Part shown: positions 45,484 through 58,033 of the stretch, piece after piece | Layout of the letters: each line of letters begins with the position of its first letter | Numbering within the stretch: the stretch's first letter is position 1 | NCBI GenBank assembly: GCA_037367405.1 | Contig: JAZKJV010011614.1 | Coordinates: 186,001 to 250,000, forward strand | Length of the DNA: 64,000 nt | Source: Ottelia alismoides | Lineage: Eukaryota > Streptophyta > Magnoliopsida > Alismatales > Hydrocharitaceae | Direction: 5' to 3' | The notes under the pieces: model-generated | What the model was told of the DNA's origin: nothing | The model's database searches: none | The model's input: only the letters and a program-made list of their open reading frames with translations | Translations under genes and position numbers: made by a program

Positions 45484-46146
45484 GGAGGTTTTGGATTGGA
45501 TCCATAAATCAAAGAAGATTTGGGCGCGTTAGGGTTCATGAAGATTTTAGCATCTCAATTTCCGCAGTCCTATTTTGTGATAAATTTCGTCCCTGTTTAA
45601 AATTTTTAAACACAAAAATATCACTTTTATAATGTTCCCCATTAATTAAGGAAATCGTGGTATTTGAGTTTGCGTGATTTGAAAGTCCGATAACTCAAGA
45701 TATGATCTTTTTAATAACCATATGTCCACTGTTTCAGGGATGGTGAATAAGTAATTAAGGAGCTAATTACAGTTTTAAAACACCTGAAAATATGTATTTA
45801 TCACTTGAGTTCTGTTTTAAATTAAATTTCAAACTATGGAAATTGATGTTGCTTAATTTGCATTTAAAATGAATGAGATATGTTAATTTTAGTGAGTAGG
45901 GGTCACTAATGAAAATTACATACTCAACCATGAACCTTGTGATTGTCATTTAAGAATCTTGTGAAATTAATGGTTAATTTTCTGCAATAATTGTGGATAA
46001 TATTTTGGAAAATATTAGAATAATAATTTTCCCTTAAATGACATTGCCTCAACCAATGAATGATTAAATTAGATCAAGATCACCAATTGGTTACTTGATA
46101 CACTTTCATCAAACTTGTTACTTGAATAGGTTTTGGGAATTTGTCT
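45484..46146 (+). other. Element F: internal sequence, truncated
   Basis: This is AT-rich sequence directly behind the PBS. No gag frame is recognised. It ends where the LTR fragment D begins, so the rest of F has been lost or displaced. Confidence 0.5.
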
Positions 46147-48569
46147 AGTGATGATCGAAAATCTCACTGTCGGGCTAAGATAAAAATAATCAGGGTCGTT
46201 GTGACCCGAATAGTGAGGCTCATCAACAGGAAAATACAAGACCACCAAAATATAATAATCAGACAAAAAGACGAATAGCGGTCTCGCTATTTATTTAACC
46301 TGATATAGCGACCAGGGTCGAACACAAGGAGCACGAATTGGTCGAAGGCCTATGAAGTAGTTAAATAAAAAGAATAAAATATTTTTGGTGGATTTTATGA
46401 ATTTTTAATTTTTTTTGTGATTTTAATTATGAAGAAAATGTGGAAAAGGCCAAAAAGAAGAACACTCAACAATTTATTTAACACATCAAAATAGATCCAA
46501 AAATTGCAATAAATTTTTTTGAGTTTTATAATTTTTTAGATGTTTTTGGGAATTTTATCAGATTTTTACGATTTTTAGTTGATTTTCTAAAAATGAAACA
46601 AGGAGGAAAATAAAGACTACTGTGTAGCCAGATTTGAAAGGCTATTTAAAAATAGATATTTACCCTATAAAAATCTAGAGACAATTTTACATGAAACTAC
46701 AAGTAAAAACTATACTACAGGAAAAGAAATTGTATTTTTTTAATTTTTTAGAATTTTAATGATTTTTATAAGGTTTTTAGGTTTTTTCAATTTTAGGGGT
46801 TTTTTATATCCAAATGGAACGAAAATTGAATTGAAGCAAGAAGACAACACAACTATGAAATACTAATATTTTTAAAATTTTTGAAGGGTTTTTAATATTT
46901 TTAGTTGATTTTATAATTCAAATAGTAGCAAAAATAGGTATTTTTTAATTTTTAAAAATAAAAAACAATACAAAAATGTTCCAAAAATTTATTGAAATTT
47001 TTACATAGTGGTAGAGGCCATGTATCCAAATTTCAGTGGATTTGGAGTTAATTTGATATTTTATTCAATCAATAGAAAGGGCACAACACACATGGACCTA
47101 AATACAAGAAAAAAATTTCTAGGGGCCTAACAAGAACACGTGTGCAAAGTATAGGGGTCTCAATGCAAAATACACATAAATTTCAACACATGTTAAATTC
47201 ATTCACGCATAGGGGTATAAATGCAAATATCAAAACTAAAAGTTCATTTCATAACATTCATAAAACCCCAGCCCAATACATGTGAAAAGCCCAAAATCTC
47301 ACGTGACGAAGCACGTGCACCACACACAGGACTAAAATGCAATATCTAAAACTACCTGGTCCAAAGTGCAATTATTCCAAAATAAAAACAACTACAACTA
47401 ATAATTACAAGACTAAACTATAAACGCTAAAGAAAGAGGAGCCTAAGTGATATTTACCCCTTTATTAGGATCCGACGGCTGGCAGGGCATCTTCTGGAGA
47501 CAGACGACCGAGATGCGCTGACACCCCTTCGGCGATGAGCGTCCTGGATCTGATCCGCAAATGGATCGAACGGTGGAGAGCCTCCCTCAGATGGATGGAT
47601 GCGATCTAAACTGGCTCGAGGGGGCTCGATCGACGGCTCTGGAGGGCCCTCGATGAACTGGATGCCGACGAACTTCGCCCGGCCACCGTACGCACTAGGG
47701 ACCTCCTCCAGTGCTGCTGAGATAGGTGAATCGAAGATGAAGGTTGTCCGCAGCGATTGGTATGCTCCGATGGGGCCGGGAGGACCTGGAGGGTCCTTGG
47801 CGACGAAGAGTGGTTGGAGCACCTATGCTTCGATGTTAGGACCTCCAGATGAGGTCCTTAGGCCTTCAAACCTGTATAGGAAGCAAGAAGGGTCGAGGGC
47901 AAACTGCCTCGACCCGTTAGAGGGCGAAATGAGCGATCGAGGGAGTCGGTGCGTGGGTCTCCGGCGAGCGGCGGCGACGGAGACCCGACTTTCCTGTTTC
48001 GTGGCGAACCAGGATGATCGGAGGGGTGAAGAAGGTGCGGAGGAGACTCGTGGAGATGATAGGATGGTTGGATGAGGAAATGGTCAATCGAAGCGGTGTG
48101 GATTGGCCGGCGAAGGCCGGCGGCGCGAAACCTAAAATCTAGAAATTACACGAAGCTACGGGCTAAAGGACTTCCTGGTGGCTGAGATCGTCTGGGATGG
48201 AGGTCAACTACCTCCTGGGATCCTTGCCTCAATGGAGCGACGCGTCTAGAGGCTCGGGCTCGTCGGTGGCGGAGCGCAGCGACGGTATCGCCGGATCTGA
48301 GGCTACATCGTCTCCTTCCTCGCTGCAACACCCCCTCGAGCTTGCTGTCACTCAAGGCAAGAGAGTGGAGGTCTTGGGAGTCGAAGACGGAGGCCAAAGA
48401 TGCAGGAGAAGGCGGCTGGGGATTGGGTTATATACTGGTGCAGGTCCGATAAGATGGGAGTGTAGCGCGCGGATCGAGGTAGGAGCCCTAACAAGAGGGT
48501 CGGGCGAGGATCATGGATCATGCATCAACAATCGAAGCGTGGGGTTCGATCGAATGGGTGGTGGACTGA
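46147..48569 (-). mobile_element. Element D: minus-strand Athila-type LTR fragment
   Basis: On the minus strand this is collinear with the LTRs of A and B: a GGGTCGAACACAAGGAGCAC block at 46311 (compare B at 26550), a T-rich region, a CCCCTTTATTAGG block at 47457 (compare 31850) and a TATA-like TATATAACCC at 48425-48434. The terminus TGATGATCGAAAATC near 46147 parallels the B LTR end. It stops at 48569 exactly where element C starts, so C inserted into it. The GC-rich open frames at 47454-48625 are not genes by this reading. Confidence 0.65.
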
Positions 48570-51500
48570 TGATGAATCCACATTTCATCATCTTTATTCC
48601 ATCATTTTGGCCTAAAAAACCCTAGTAAATGCTTGTAAATACCCTTAAATAGAGCATATTAGCATTGATGCATGTGGCTGTAAATAGTGTATAAAATACT
48701 GTAATTAAATCCAAAATTATAGAATAAATAAAATAAAATAAAAGAATAAAATATTGTAAATATTTTATGACCCAAAACCCCGAGACCTAGGCATCTTGAC
48801 GCATAGGTCGATAAGGAATAAAGTAGGGGGAGATAAGGGTTAAATACCTGTTCATTTTACCCATTCTTTGTTCATTTTGGGACCTATTTTTGGTTCTACT
48901 TTTTATACATCAAATAAAGAAACTTTGTACATGAAAGTTGTAGATAATTTAATAAATAAAAATATAAAATTGATTTCACTGAAAAATAATACACAGACAT
49001 AAAGTTATGGTCTGAATAAGATTCCAAAACTCCAACTTCCCAGATCCGTATCTTGCAAATAAAAAACTCGAAATGTATCAAACTCACCTTTAATTGTATA
49101 TAGCTTAAAATAACCTATTTAATGGAGGTGGTTTCGTATTTTTCGGAGTTACGGTTTGAAAGTTGAGTTTTGGACCCTATTGTATACTTGTATAGATTAA
49201 AATATTCATTTTATTATCTATTCATCATTTTTGTATTTTTATATTTTTATAATTTTGTAAATATTACTTATAATATATTTGTACATTAAAATCAGAATAA
49301 AAATCTGAATAAGACTCAAAATAAAAATACTTGTATATATCATATACATAGGTATACTACATATACTTATACCTGTAGAAACTATACTTGTATTTTATTT
49401 AATATACAAAATACATCATAAAAATAAAATAAAAATATATTTAAGTGTATAAAAGTATTATAAAATTTTATAAAATAATAAAAAAAATAAAGAAATTAAA
49501 AACACAAGATAAAAATAAAATAATAAAAGATATAGATATAGATACCTACAAAGGGCATAAAAGGTAACTTATAAAACTATACCTCATAAAAATAATTAAA
49601 ATTCACCATAAAATAATTTATAAAATTACAAATATTTTTTATTTAATAACCTAAAACCAATAAAATCATTATCTATTTTTAATTGAATTTACAAGGTCTT
49701 TTTCCAGGCTTTTTCCTGGTTGGTCCACGTGGACCAACCAGGTGGGCTGGAGAGTTGACCTCGGGTCAACTCTCTGACCCTGCCTGTAGCCCTGTCAGAC
49801 CTGGGTTTTCACCCACTTTTGTCGAGATATTCCAGCCGCGCCTTGCATTTTTTCGTGGTGATTTCTTCACATCTTTTCTTCCTCATTATGCGGTGAATCA
49901 CGTCCAAGTGAAACCTTGGACTTTGGATCACTGTGGCGATCAGGGCGCCTTGATCTTTGGGGCTCCTCAGCCACTTAGTCAAACTGCATCAAATGGAGCC
50001 CCGACTTTGAATTCGAATTGGAGTCCCTTCGGTCCACCCCTCATCGCCTCTCTTGTGCTCTGTGGATTCTTGGAGGTGACAGCTCCACTGTGGTCCCTTC
50101 AGCCATGGCGTACGAGGTCGGAGGCGTCTCCACCACCTCCCCCAACTCCGACGGTCGAGGTACCTCATTTCCTCTGGATCCGGCCATTGAGGTCCCCCTT
50201 CCTCTTATTTCTCATTCGCATTTTATTCTTGTTAGTTCTAGGATTAAAAACCCTCAAAAATACCCAAGGTTCATCGCTCGAATCAACCAATCATTCATCT
50301 TGGCCGGAGCGCACCTCCGACCAAACACCCCCAAGTCGCGTTACACCTCGCCGCCACCATCTTGAGTTCCAGGCAGTTTGCCCTGGACCTCTTAATCCTT
50401 TGTGCCTGGAGGCTATTTTGAAGCCTCGCCGAAGCTCGCGAAGCTCCCCAGCTCCGCCGACCGCCAGCGAGCACCTCGGCCTTCGCCGTGGTCTTTTGAA
50501 GCCCCCAACAGGAAGAGCAGACCTCCAGGAGTCTCCACGTCCATTTTGAAGCTCGACCACAATCGGAGATTGGAGATCTCGGGCGGAGAAGCTCGCCCTC
50601 GCCGGCGTTCTTCGCTGTTCTTGGTCCTAGCCTCCGCACCGTTGGATCGTGGAGAAGCTCCAGATCGCACAACATCCGTCCGATCCTCCCTCGCCTTCAC
50701 CGTCCGATCGTTCGAGGAAGATCTAATCTCAGCCGTGCATCGTCGAAGCGTCATCGGCCGTCCGTCGCTCGCCACGTGGATAAGTGGCATAGTCTCCGCC
50801 GTTGGATCGCGCGCAAGGGGTATTTTGCACCTTAACTCCTACACATTTTGTATTTACTATTTAGTCCACAAACTTTCATTTGTAGTGTAAACGTTTTGTA
50901 CTATTTGCATGTAAACCCTCGTACTTATTTTATTTGCACTTAGGCCCCTTGCCACGTCACCTCACGTGCCTGTGCGCGTGAGGGGATGGGCATTTTGCAG
51001 AGACCCCCCTGGGGTTTAGTTATTTAACTTTAGTCCCAGAATTTTGTTTTATAGTGTAAAACTTTTGGATATTTTGCATGCGTGCCCTGGAAGATTTAGG
51101 ATATTATAGTTAGGTCCCCCACGCGTGTGCCAGTCACGTGTAGGGTTTTGGGAAAATTGTATCGATACCCTTTCAGGTTTTGTATTTGTTATTAGTCTAT
51201 TAAATGCAAGTTTCAGTATAAAAATTTGTGGAAATTTTGTGGCTTTGCCCCTGGATGTTTGCTTATTTGCATATATACCCCTGTCAGGCTTTGTAAATTT
51301 TTGTGTGCTTGTTTTATTTTTTTAAATCATCATTTTATCTCGAAAAATTCCACAAAAATCAAGTTAAGCTCCTGTTCACTTGTACTTTCACGCCATATTT
51401 TTGCATTGCATTTTAATTGCATTTTTGTATTTATTAAAAATAAAAAACATGCATTTATTTTACTACTTGCATTAGAAAATCCATAAAAATTATAAGAAAT

Positions 51501-52365
51501 TTTGAAAAATTCCAGAAAAATTATATTTTGTGTTTTTGTCATCTACTAGTGTCAGTCCAAAAATCACTAAAAAATGCAAAAGAAAATTCTTAAAAATTAG
51601 AAAACCCTAAAAATCTTTATAAAAATCTAGAAAATCATAGAAAAATCACAAAAATGCAAACTCAGTTGCTGTGTCTTCCTGGTTTCATTGTCTATATTTT
51701 AAAATTAATTTGAGGATTTTTAGGTACTGTTTAGTATTTTTCAACCTCATTTTAATTTCGGCCAGCAAGTTTATTCACTATTTTCCCTTGTTTTGCCTAT
51801 TTAAAATACCAAAAATATTTTGAAAAAACACCCAAAAATCACAAAAATAGTAAAAAAAATCATAAAAACACCAAAAAGATTTTATTTCTGAAGTTTTGAG
51901 TATTTTTGCATATTTTTATAAACACATTATCCTCTCTTTCCCTACATTGTATATATATTCCTATATTAAAAAAAGAAAATATAAAAACATAAAATATAAA
52001 AAGAAAATACAAAATCAGTAAAAAGAAAATCAAAATACAAAATTAAGAATAAAAATAAAAAATTATAAAAATTAAAAACCCACAAAAATCTTTGCTTTGC
52101 ATAGTGTAGACAACACTTCACACTCACTTACACACAGTTGTTTGATCTACCCTGTTTGCTCCCTGTGTTCGAACTCTCTACATACTTGCTCTATACATCT
52201 TTTGTGCAGAGTTAAAAATAAATTTTAACTTCACATTTATTTCTTATTGCTTGATCTATAGTGTGGGTTAATTGTTGATTTTAGTTGGGATTTTGCGTGG
52301 TCGACACTTCGATTGAGTTCCCGCCTTGTGTGGAACTTAAGACCCGCTGAATTTTGGCTAAATTA
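48570..52365 (+). mobile_element. Element C: 5' LTR (3.8 kb)
   Basis: The start TGATGAATCCACATTTCATC is repeated at the 3' LTR (63430). The end lies 2-4 bases before the PBS at 52368. The LTR has an AT-rich first half, a GC-rich centre (49700-50830) and an AT-rich end. It has one copy of the unit that is tandemly repeated in element B. A 28-bp perfect palindrome and a W-box palindrome are at 49715-49774. The 288-codon frame at 49683-50549 has no recognised homology. Confidence 0.85.
49715..49774 (+). promoter_or_regulatory. G-box palindrome and W-box palindrome in the C LTR
   Basis: Positions 49715-49742 form a perfect 28-bp palindrome centred on CCACGTGG, a G-box. Positions 49750-49774 are a second palindrome with 11-bp arms, GAGAGTTGACC and its inverse, around TCG, which holds two opposed W-box cores. 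The LTR of A keeps the second as GTTGACC and GGTCAAC (35301-35316) and a partly decayed first. Confidence 0.6.
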
Positions 52366-52367
52366 AA

Positions 52368-52385
52368 TGGCGCCGTTGCCGGGGA
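52368..52385 (+). promoter_or_regulatory. Element C: primer binding site for tRNA-Asp
   Basis: TGGCGCCGTTGCCGGGGA is the complement of the 3' end of plant tRNA-Asp(GUC) as I recall it, and is the usual site of Athila-type elements. All 18 positions match. Confidence 0.9.
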
Positions 52386-54139
52386 GCAACAACGAGTAGT
52401 TCATATTTTTTCTGATTGTGTTAGTTGTCTTCATTATTGCTTGCTCTTTTATCTCTCTTGTTTGTGATATATACTGTTGAGCTTTCTGACCTTCTTTTTC
52501 TTGTCTTCTTGCGAGGGACCGTGGAGCGAGGCGGATCGCCTAGGGGATACGAAGCAACCTTGGGAAGCGGAGCCAGCTTTTCTTAAGCCAAGCCGACAGG
52601 AGAGAGCAGGAGGAGGAGAGAGGGAGTAGTAGTTAGCTTGCATTTTATTTTGTGAGAGAGAGTGACTATTAATTTGTAACAATACAGGACTTGGACACTT
52701 AGACACTTCGGGCCTAACTTCCGGGTGTTTGTTCACCCGGGGGCTCACCGCGGTTTTCATCGCGTTTTTCGACAGTCATTTTCCGGTTTTGTTTTCATTT
52801 TTCATTTCTTTTGTGGATTGAGCCTTTAGTTCTAGGCCTGCTTGTTCGATTAGATTAGGTCCAAACACACTAATAACCATTGCATGCACCTATAGCTCGA
52901 ATTTGGACTTATTTTAATTAAACAGTTAACTCACCTTCTTAGATCCGCCGCGCCGCGAGCCCTCCCCATCAAGCGCTACTCCTGAACATGATGTGTCGAG
53001 AAGAGGAGGGGGGGGGGTCTAGACCGGACTCTTAGGATAGAGGATTGGTGATTAACTTGTGGTTCTTCACGCTAACAGTTGCCTATCTTAGGACGATTTC
53101 CACATTGCATACCGGCATGTAGTTTAGGTTTACAAATTTCTGCTTTGCATCCCGCATGGAGAGAGCTGTGATTCGCTGTAAGTCTTCTTACTTTGCATCC
53201 ATCATTTAGGCACAAAGGTGAGATTTCCATCTTTGTGTCGACTTGCACGGCTTTTCCGACTCTATTCTCCCTCTGTTTTTGGACAAAGTAGGATCAAGAA
53301 AATACAAAAATCATTAGGCGCTTGTTTGAATCTACTCAAAAGAAGCGATAACACCAAAAAAATTAAAAAAGGGACTGCTAAGAAAACTTTGACCTAAATA
53401 AAACTTGTAATTGGATTCATTGTTTGGGGAGAGTAACACCCTCACTTGTTTTCAGGTTGCATGGGAAGGTCTCCTTCCAAGTGAGTTGAGTGCTTCGTAA
53501 GGATTAGAGCCCAAAATCTAGCTTGTAGCTGCCTTATGTATCGCCTGGATTTCCGAAGTATTGGCGCTTCTATCGTACGTGGACGAGTAGGGCTTGGTCA
53601 ACATTGGTGACTCTCTATTGTGTAGAGCATCGACCTTGTCCGAAGTATCGAGCCTAGGCCACGCCTTCACGGGGGTGTCTGTCTCATCGTCTCGCGTCCG
53701 AGTAGGTTCTTGCACGCTCACAGGTGATTTCGTTGCGAGCGAGTTCCGAAGTATCGGTTTCACCTATTGGCTTCCTTTCTCTATTTCTTTGGCTGATTAG
53801 GGATCCAGGAAGGGTTACAAGGACCTCAAAAAGCGCAAGCTACAGGTTACACATGAGGAGGACAAGTACGGGATACTCTTCTGGCAGTACTCTCTCTCCT
53901 TTAGGCGTAGCGCTCTAAGGACTCGTGATAAGATAAATTCCTGAATTCAAGATTAAAACTGACAAGATAAAAGCCGAACCTTCACGGCTTCATGTGTTGA
54001 GTTGGTGAACTTAACCCTGCTTTGTGTTTGATTGCTAGTTATCTTTAGGTCAAGATAAAAAATACAGCACAATTGTGCGCAATTTTGTTCCCTTCTTCCT
54101 TCTTCTTCTGCATTCACCTTGCTCTTCCCAATAATCAAG
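52386..54139 (+). other. Element C: 5' leader
   Basis: This is untranslated sequence between PBS and gag. It is collinear with the leaders of A and B in reverse. It includes a purine-rich GAGAG segment at 52590-52630 and a run of nine G at 53007. No conserved frame is seen. Confidence 0.7.
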
Positions 54140-55444
54140 ATGATGGGACGGAGGTCTCTTAGGCCGACCTTGTCGGTAGCGCTATCCAGCACTCCTCCTC
54201 ATTCATCTAGGACAACCTCGGAGAGTCCGCTCTCCGAGCCTGAGTTCACTTCCACCCTGTTCCCCCTCGACCATCCTTCTCATTCCCCTTCTATCAGTCC
54301 AAGAGTCTCAGAATTCAGTGCATCGCAGAGCTCAGAACATTTAACGGCACCTGAGATGGGTTCTTTTGCTTTTTCAGAAAACCCAGACATGGCAGACAGA
54401 GGAGAGCACCCAGATGACCATGATCACCCTCCTTTCTTATTTGATCAAGCGGCCATCAACAATTCCTTGCTAGTATCCCTGGAGACAATGCAGAGGCAGA
54501 TCCGCGATCAGGGAACCTTCATGGGTGATCTCATGCGAGAGATAGCACAGATGAGAGAAAACCGACCTGGGGGCGGTGGCGGTGGCGGAGGAGGAGATGG
54601 ACCTGATGCAGGAGGAGGTGATCCTGACGCTGAGAGGCCACCGCAGACCATCATGCGAGAATTGCACAATCCAGCTGCTTCCCTCACTCACCGATGGATC
54701 CGACTTCCGCCTATCCATGGAGATTTCGAGCTTCGGCCCCATACCATTCAGCTTCTACCCAAATTCCATGGGTTGCCGACCGAAGAGCCACACCTCCACC
54801 TCCAAGAATTTGAAATGATCTGTAACACGATCCATGATTGGATGATGACTGAGGACACGATCAAGATGATCGCCTTCCCTTTCTCCTTGGTTGATAGAGC
54901 CACATACTGGCTCAAACACTTAGGGCGGTTCATCAACGCTTGGGCAGATCTCCGGACCGCGTATCTGAAGAAGTACTACCCTCTCGGCCGGACTAATGCA
55001 ACTAGAGCGATGATCAGCAACTTCGTCATGATCCCGAACGAACAAGTCCATGAAGCCGGGTATCGATTCAGAGAGCTCATCGACCGATGTCCACATCACG
55101 ATATCTCCAAGCCCAATCTAGTTCAGAGCTTCTTTTGTGGGCTGACACCGGAGCTGCAGGGGCTCGTCAATGCCTCTTGCGATGGATCCTTCTTTTCGAA
55201 AGGCGAAGATGATGTTTGGGCCATATACGAAGGCATGGCAGAGAATTCAACCGTCATGGCCCAGGCCGGTGTTTACACACAACAGAAGACCCCGCAAGGA
55301 GCGGGATCATTCCAGAGGATCACCCCCATCGATGCCGGTCCTAACACATCGTCGGCAGCTGCAGCACAAGCCGAATCAGCAGCAACCGATATGGGAATCA
55401 TCAGTAAGAAACTGGACCGTCTCGAGATCCTCGAGAAAAAATAG
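54140..55444 (+). CDS. Element C: Gag (main open part)
   Basis: The frame is open for 434 residues from ATG 54140 (MMGRRSLRP) to TAG at 55442. Residues 1-130 are a Ser/Pro-rich and acidic N-terminus; a glycine run follows at about 144-153. The capsid-like core (Retrotrans_gag type) runs from about 185 to 390, with FELRPH, FHGLPTEEPHLHLQEFE, WLKHLGRFINAWADLR, YLKKYYPLGRT, RFRELIDRCPHHD and FFCGLTPELQGLV blocks. It ends in a predicted coiled coil (KKLDRLEILEKK). Gag forms the particle. In the same frame the gag tail continues behind the stop, so the stop looks secondary. No zinc knuckle is seen. Confidence 0.85.
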   Translation: MMGRRSLRPTLSVALSSTPPHSSRTTSESPLSEPEFTSTLFPLDHPSHSPSISPRVSEFSASQSSEHLTAPEMGSFAFSENPDMADRGEHPDDHDHPPFLFDQAAINNSLLVSLETMQRQIRDQGTFMGDLMREIAQMRENRPGGGGGGGGGDGPDAGGGDPDAERPPQTIMRELHNPAASLTHRWIRLPPIHGDFELRPHTIQLLPKFHGLPTEEPHLHLQEFEMICNTIHDWMMTEDTIKMIAFPFSLVDRATYWLKHLGRFINAWADLRTAYLKKYYPLGRTNATRAMISNFVMIPNEQVHEAGYRFRELIDRCPHHDISKPNLVQSFFCGLTPELQGLVNASCDGSFFSKGEDDVWAIYEGMAENSTVMAQAGVYTQQKTPQGAGSFQRITPIDAGPNTSSAAAAQAESAATDMGIISKKLDRLEILEKK

Positions 55445-56149
55445 ATGCAAGGCATGGCCCGGATGGACCAGATTGCCAAGACAATGAGTGACCTGAAGAC
55501 GCAAATACTGTGCGTCCAGGAGGTACAGATATCTTCCCAGCAGCCTCCCAGGTCACGGGTTGACCCCAGCAGTAGCAACTCCAACTAATCCTCTGCCTGG
55601 TACCGCTAAGTCAATCATGTCCAGGCAGAGCCGGTCTAGTTGCTACAGTATTACCCAGCACAACCGCCATCTTAGGATACTCAGATGGTGGTCTATCAGC
55701 CGGAGCAGCCACTGGCAGTTCTTCCTCCACCCTCCTTTGAGCTGGACCCATTGATGGAAGTCAATGGGATTTGGTACGACCGGTACCCTCAGCCCGGGAT
55801 TTGTCGTGACCACCCCAGATTTCGTTGGGGCAATGGTAGCTCCTCATCTCAGCAGCAGAATCCAGCTCAAGGACAGCAGAGCAGCCAGCAACCACATCAG
55901 CAGCAGCAGCCCCAGTACGCCCAGCAGCATTACCAGCAGGGTCCTCGTCCCACCTATCAGGGACAACAGTGGAGGCAGCATCAGCCACCTCAACAGTCAT
56001 ATTCCCAGCCTCGTGAGCATTTCTCCTCCCAGCAGCAACCTCGTTTCCAGCAGGGAAACACATCCGATTCTCAAGCACCTGCATTCGAGAACCCAACCTT
56101 AGATGACCTCGCCCGACTACTCTCTGAGCATCGGGAGTCCTACCGGTGA
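55445..56149 (+). pseudogene. Element C: gag tail, Gln-rich, with stops
   Basis: This continues the gag frame. Stops are at 55586 (TAA), 55607 (TAA), 55637 (TAG), 55673 (TAG) and 56147 (TGA). From 55685 the frame is open for 154 residues with an unusual Gln/Pro/His-rich region (about 55850-56070) made by CAG repeats. The coiled-coil and QQPP segments match 20776-21069 of element B. The Gln-rich part could help RNA binding in place of the missing zinc knuckle; that is an inference. Confidence 0.75.
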
Positions 56150-56152
56150 GAC

Positions 56153-56944
56153 ATGGATGAGTTCTGGCAGGAGGTGAGGGACTTGATCAAAGGAAAAGCC
56201 ACCGTACCAGCTCAGATTGAACCAAATCCGAACAATCTGAAAAGAAAGTCTGAGCAGGTAGAGTTTACAGAGGATACCTCTCCTAGTGACTACTTGAGTG
56301 ACATATCTATTTCTTTGTATGATGCTGATTTTGTGACCACTAGGAGCGGTAGGATGCCAGCCGGCGGTGCCTCTTCTGAGCGACAATCACACGCTGAACC
56401 ATGAGCGCCAGAGGAGCAGAGTAGCGGTGTTGATGCCGCTAATGATGATGTTAGAGACGGTGGTGCTGATGCCACCAAAGATGGAGATCCAGACGACGGT
56501 GCTGAGGCCGTCGTGAGACCAGATGCAAACGGTGGTGCTGATGCCACCATTTTGGATGCAGAACCAGAGCACGGTGCTGATGCCGCGAAGACAGGTGCCG
56601 GTGGTGGTGCTGGGGCCACCACATCTACTTTTGTTGAGCCTCCCTCTGTGATGTTACCACCTTTTGTATCTATGGACTATGGTAAAAAAAAGAAAAACAA
56701 AAATATGAATAAAGGAAAGGTTTCTGTTCACATTGCGGATCCATATGTGTTGAATGATGATGATTGTATGGATTTTAATCCTCCACAGGCACAGGGACCG
56801 ACTCCTAGTCCTCCATCTGAGGGGGGCCCTACCATCCCCTTCCCTGAAGCACTCCGCTTGGCGAAGGGGAATAAAAAAGAAAATCCTAAAAGGACCCAGC
56901 AGGTAGAGATCAACAACCAGATGATTGATAGATTCCACATTTAG
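56153..56944 (+). pseudogene. Element C: gag-protease linker with repeat
   Basis: The gag frame goes on, with stops at 56402 (TGA) and 56942 (TAG). The first part is acidic (LSDISISLYDADFVTTRSGR). The second part carries a repeat of roughly 36 bp at 56426-56617 that encodes GGADAT-like units, followed by a lysine-rich segment (KKKKNKNMNKGK). No enzyme domain is seen. Confidence 0.65.
56426..56617 (+). repeat. Roughly 36-bp minisatellite in the polyprotein
   Basis: GGTGGTGCTGATGCCACC or a close variant occurs at 56459, 56495, 56531, 56570 and 56600, with a shorter version at 56426. Spacings are 30-39 bp and always a multiple of three, so the frame is kept. Confidence 0.75.
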
Positions 56945-58033
56945 CTGACTCTACGAGAAGCACTTGAGCACATCCCCTTCCTAAAAAAGAACTTGAAAGA
57001 GGAAACTACAGTCCGCAGGAAGAGGAGGTACAAAGATCAGATCCATGTGCTCACCCATCACACTTGCTGCGCCATTCAGAACACATTGCCAGCCAAGAGA
57101 CCTGATACAGGAGCTTCCTATGTCAGATGCGAGATTCAGGAGCAGCAGTTCGATCGTACCCTATTAGACAGCGGCTCTTCTATTAACCTTCTTCCGGCAG
57201 CCTTACTTGACCGATTCGAGTTTGGTCCTCTTCTTCGGAGCAGGACGGTCCTTCAGTTTGCTGATAGGTCGATTAAGAGGCCGAAGGGGTTATTGAAAGA
57301 TGTGGTCATTACCATTCAGGGCCTGAAATTCCCCGTGGACTTCGTTATGTTGGACATGGAGATCCCTGAGTCGGTAACCGATGCCCCCATCATACTCGGA
57401 CGTCCATTCTTGGCCACAACCAAGGCGGTGATCGATCATGATTGTGGGAAGGTTTGTTTTCGCGTAGAGGGCGAAACCATACAAATAGAGACGATCGAAG
57501 AAACAAGAGCCAGAGAACTAGAATGCTCAGAACATTCCAGCAAAGCCGCGCAGATGACAGAGGAAGAGCTAGACATCCACCGGGAGTGTGACTTTGTGAT
57601 GACAGATGATGAATCTAGTTGGTCAGATCCTGTAGCACAGACCCTCGCCTTGCCTACAGATTCACTATACTTAAAGCTCATGGCAGTCGAGAGCCCGGAG
57701 AGCACATCCCTGGACGAGGATACACCTGAGGCTGACAATGTTGGGACGAGTGGTGATGATTTTCAATCCTGTTCTTCTAATTCAGATCCCTCGGATTCAG
57801 ACATTGATTGGGATGACTTTGATGAATATTTTCCATGTCTGATTCCTTCTGAGCCGATAATTAGGATTGAGTGCGAGGCAGTACAATTCATTGATGATTC
57901 AGCATACCGCCCTTCGTCAAAGATTCATGCAGAGCGAGAGTTCTCCCATACAGACCTGGTCGCCTTCACACAGACATATCAGAAGCCAGATCTGCCACCT
58001 CCCATTTGTCCAGAACGGAAACCTCTGCCGTAG
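56945..58033 (+). pseudogene. Element C: aspartic protease and linker to RT
   Basis: This is in the same frame as gag, open from 56945 to a TAG at 58031. The catalytic Asp-Ser-Gly is intact at 57167-57175 in LLDSGSSINLLPAALL, followed by VLQFADRSIKRPKG, FPVDFVMLDME and the second conserved block APIILGRPFLATTKAVID. The enzyme would dimerise and cut Gag-Pol. Behind it is an acidic linker of about 190 residues rich in Ser, Asp and Glu. Element B has the same layout but a mutated catalytic triad. Confidence 0.85.

Noticed and set aside
47454..48625. Several GC-rich frames of 80-160 codons
   Set aside because: They lie in the LTR fragment D and run on both strands at the same place. The collinear parts of the A and B LTRs do not keep them.
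49683..50549. A 288-codon frame in the C 5' LTR
   Set aside because: It is inside an LTR, has no match to retrotransposon or host families known to me, and overlaps frames of similar size on both strands.
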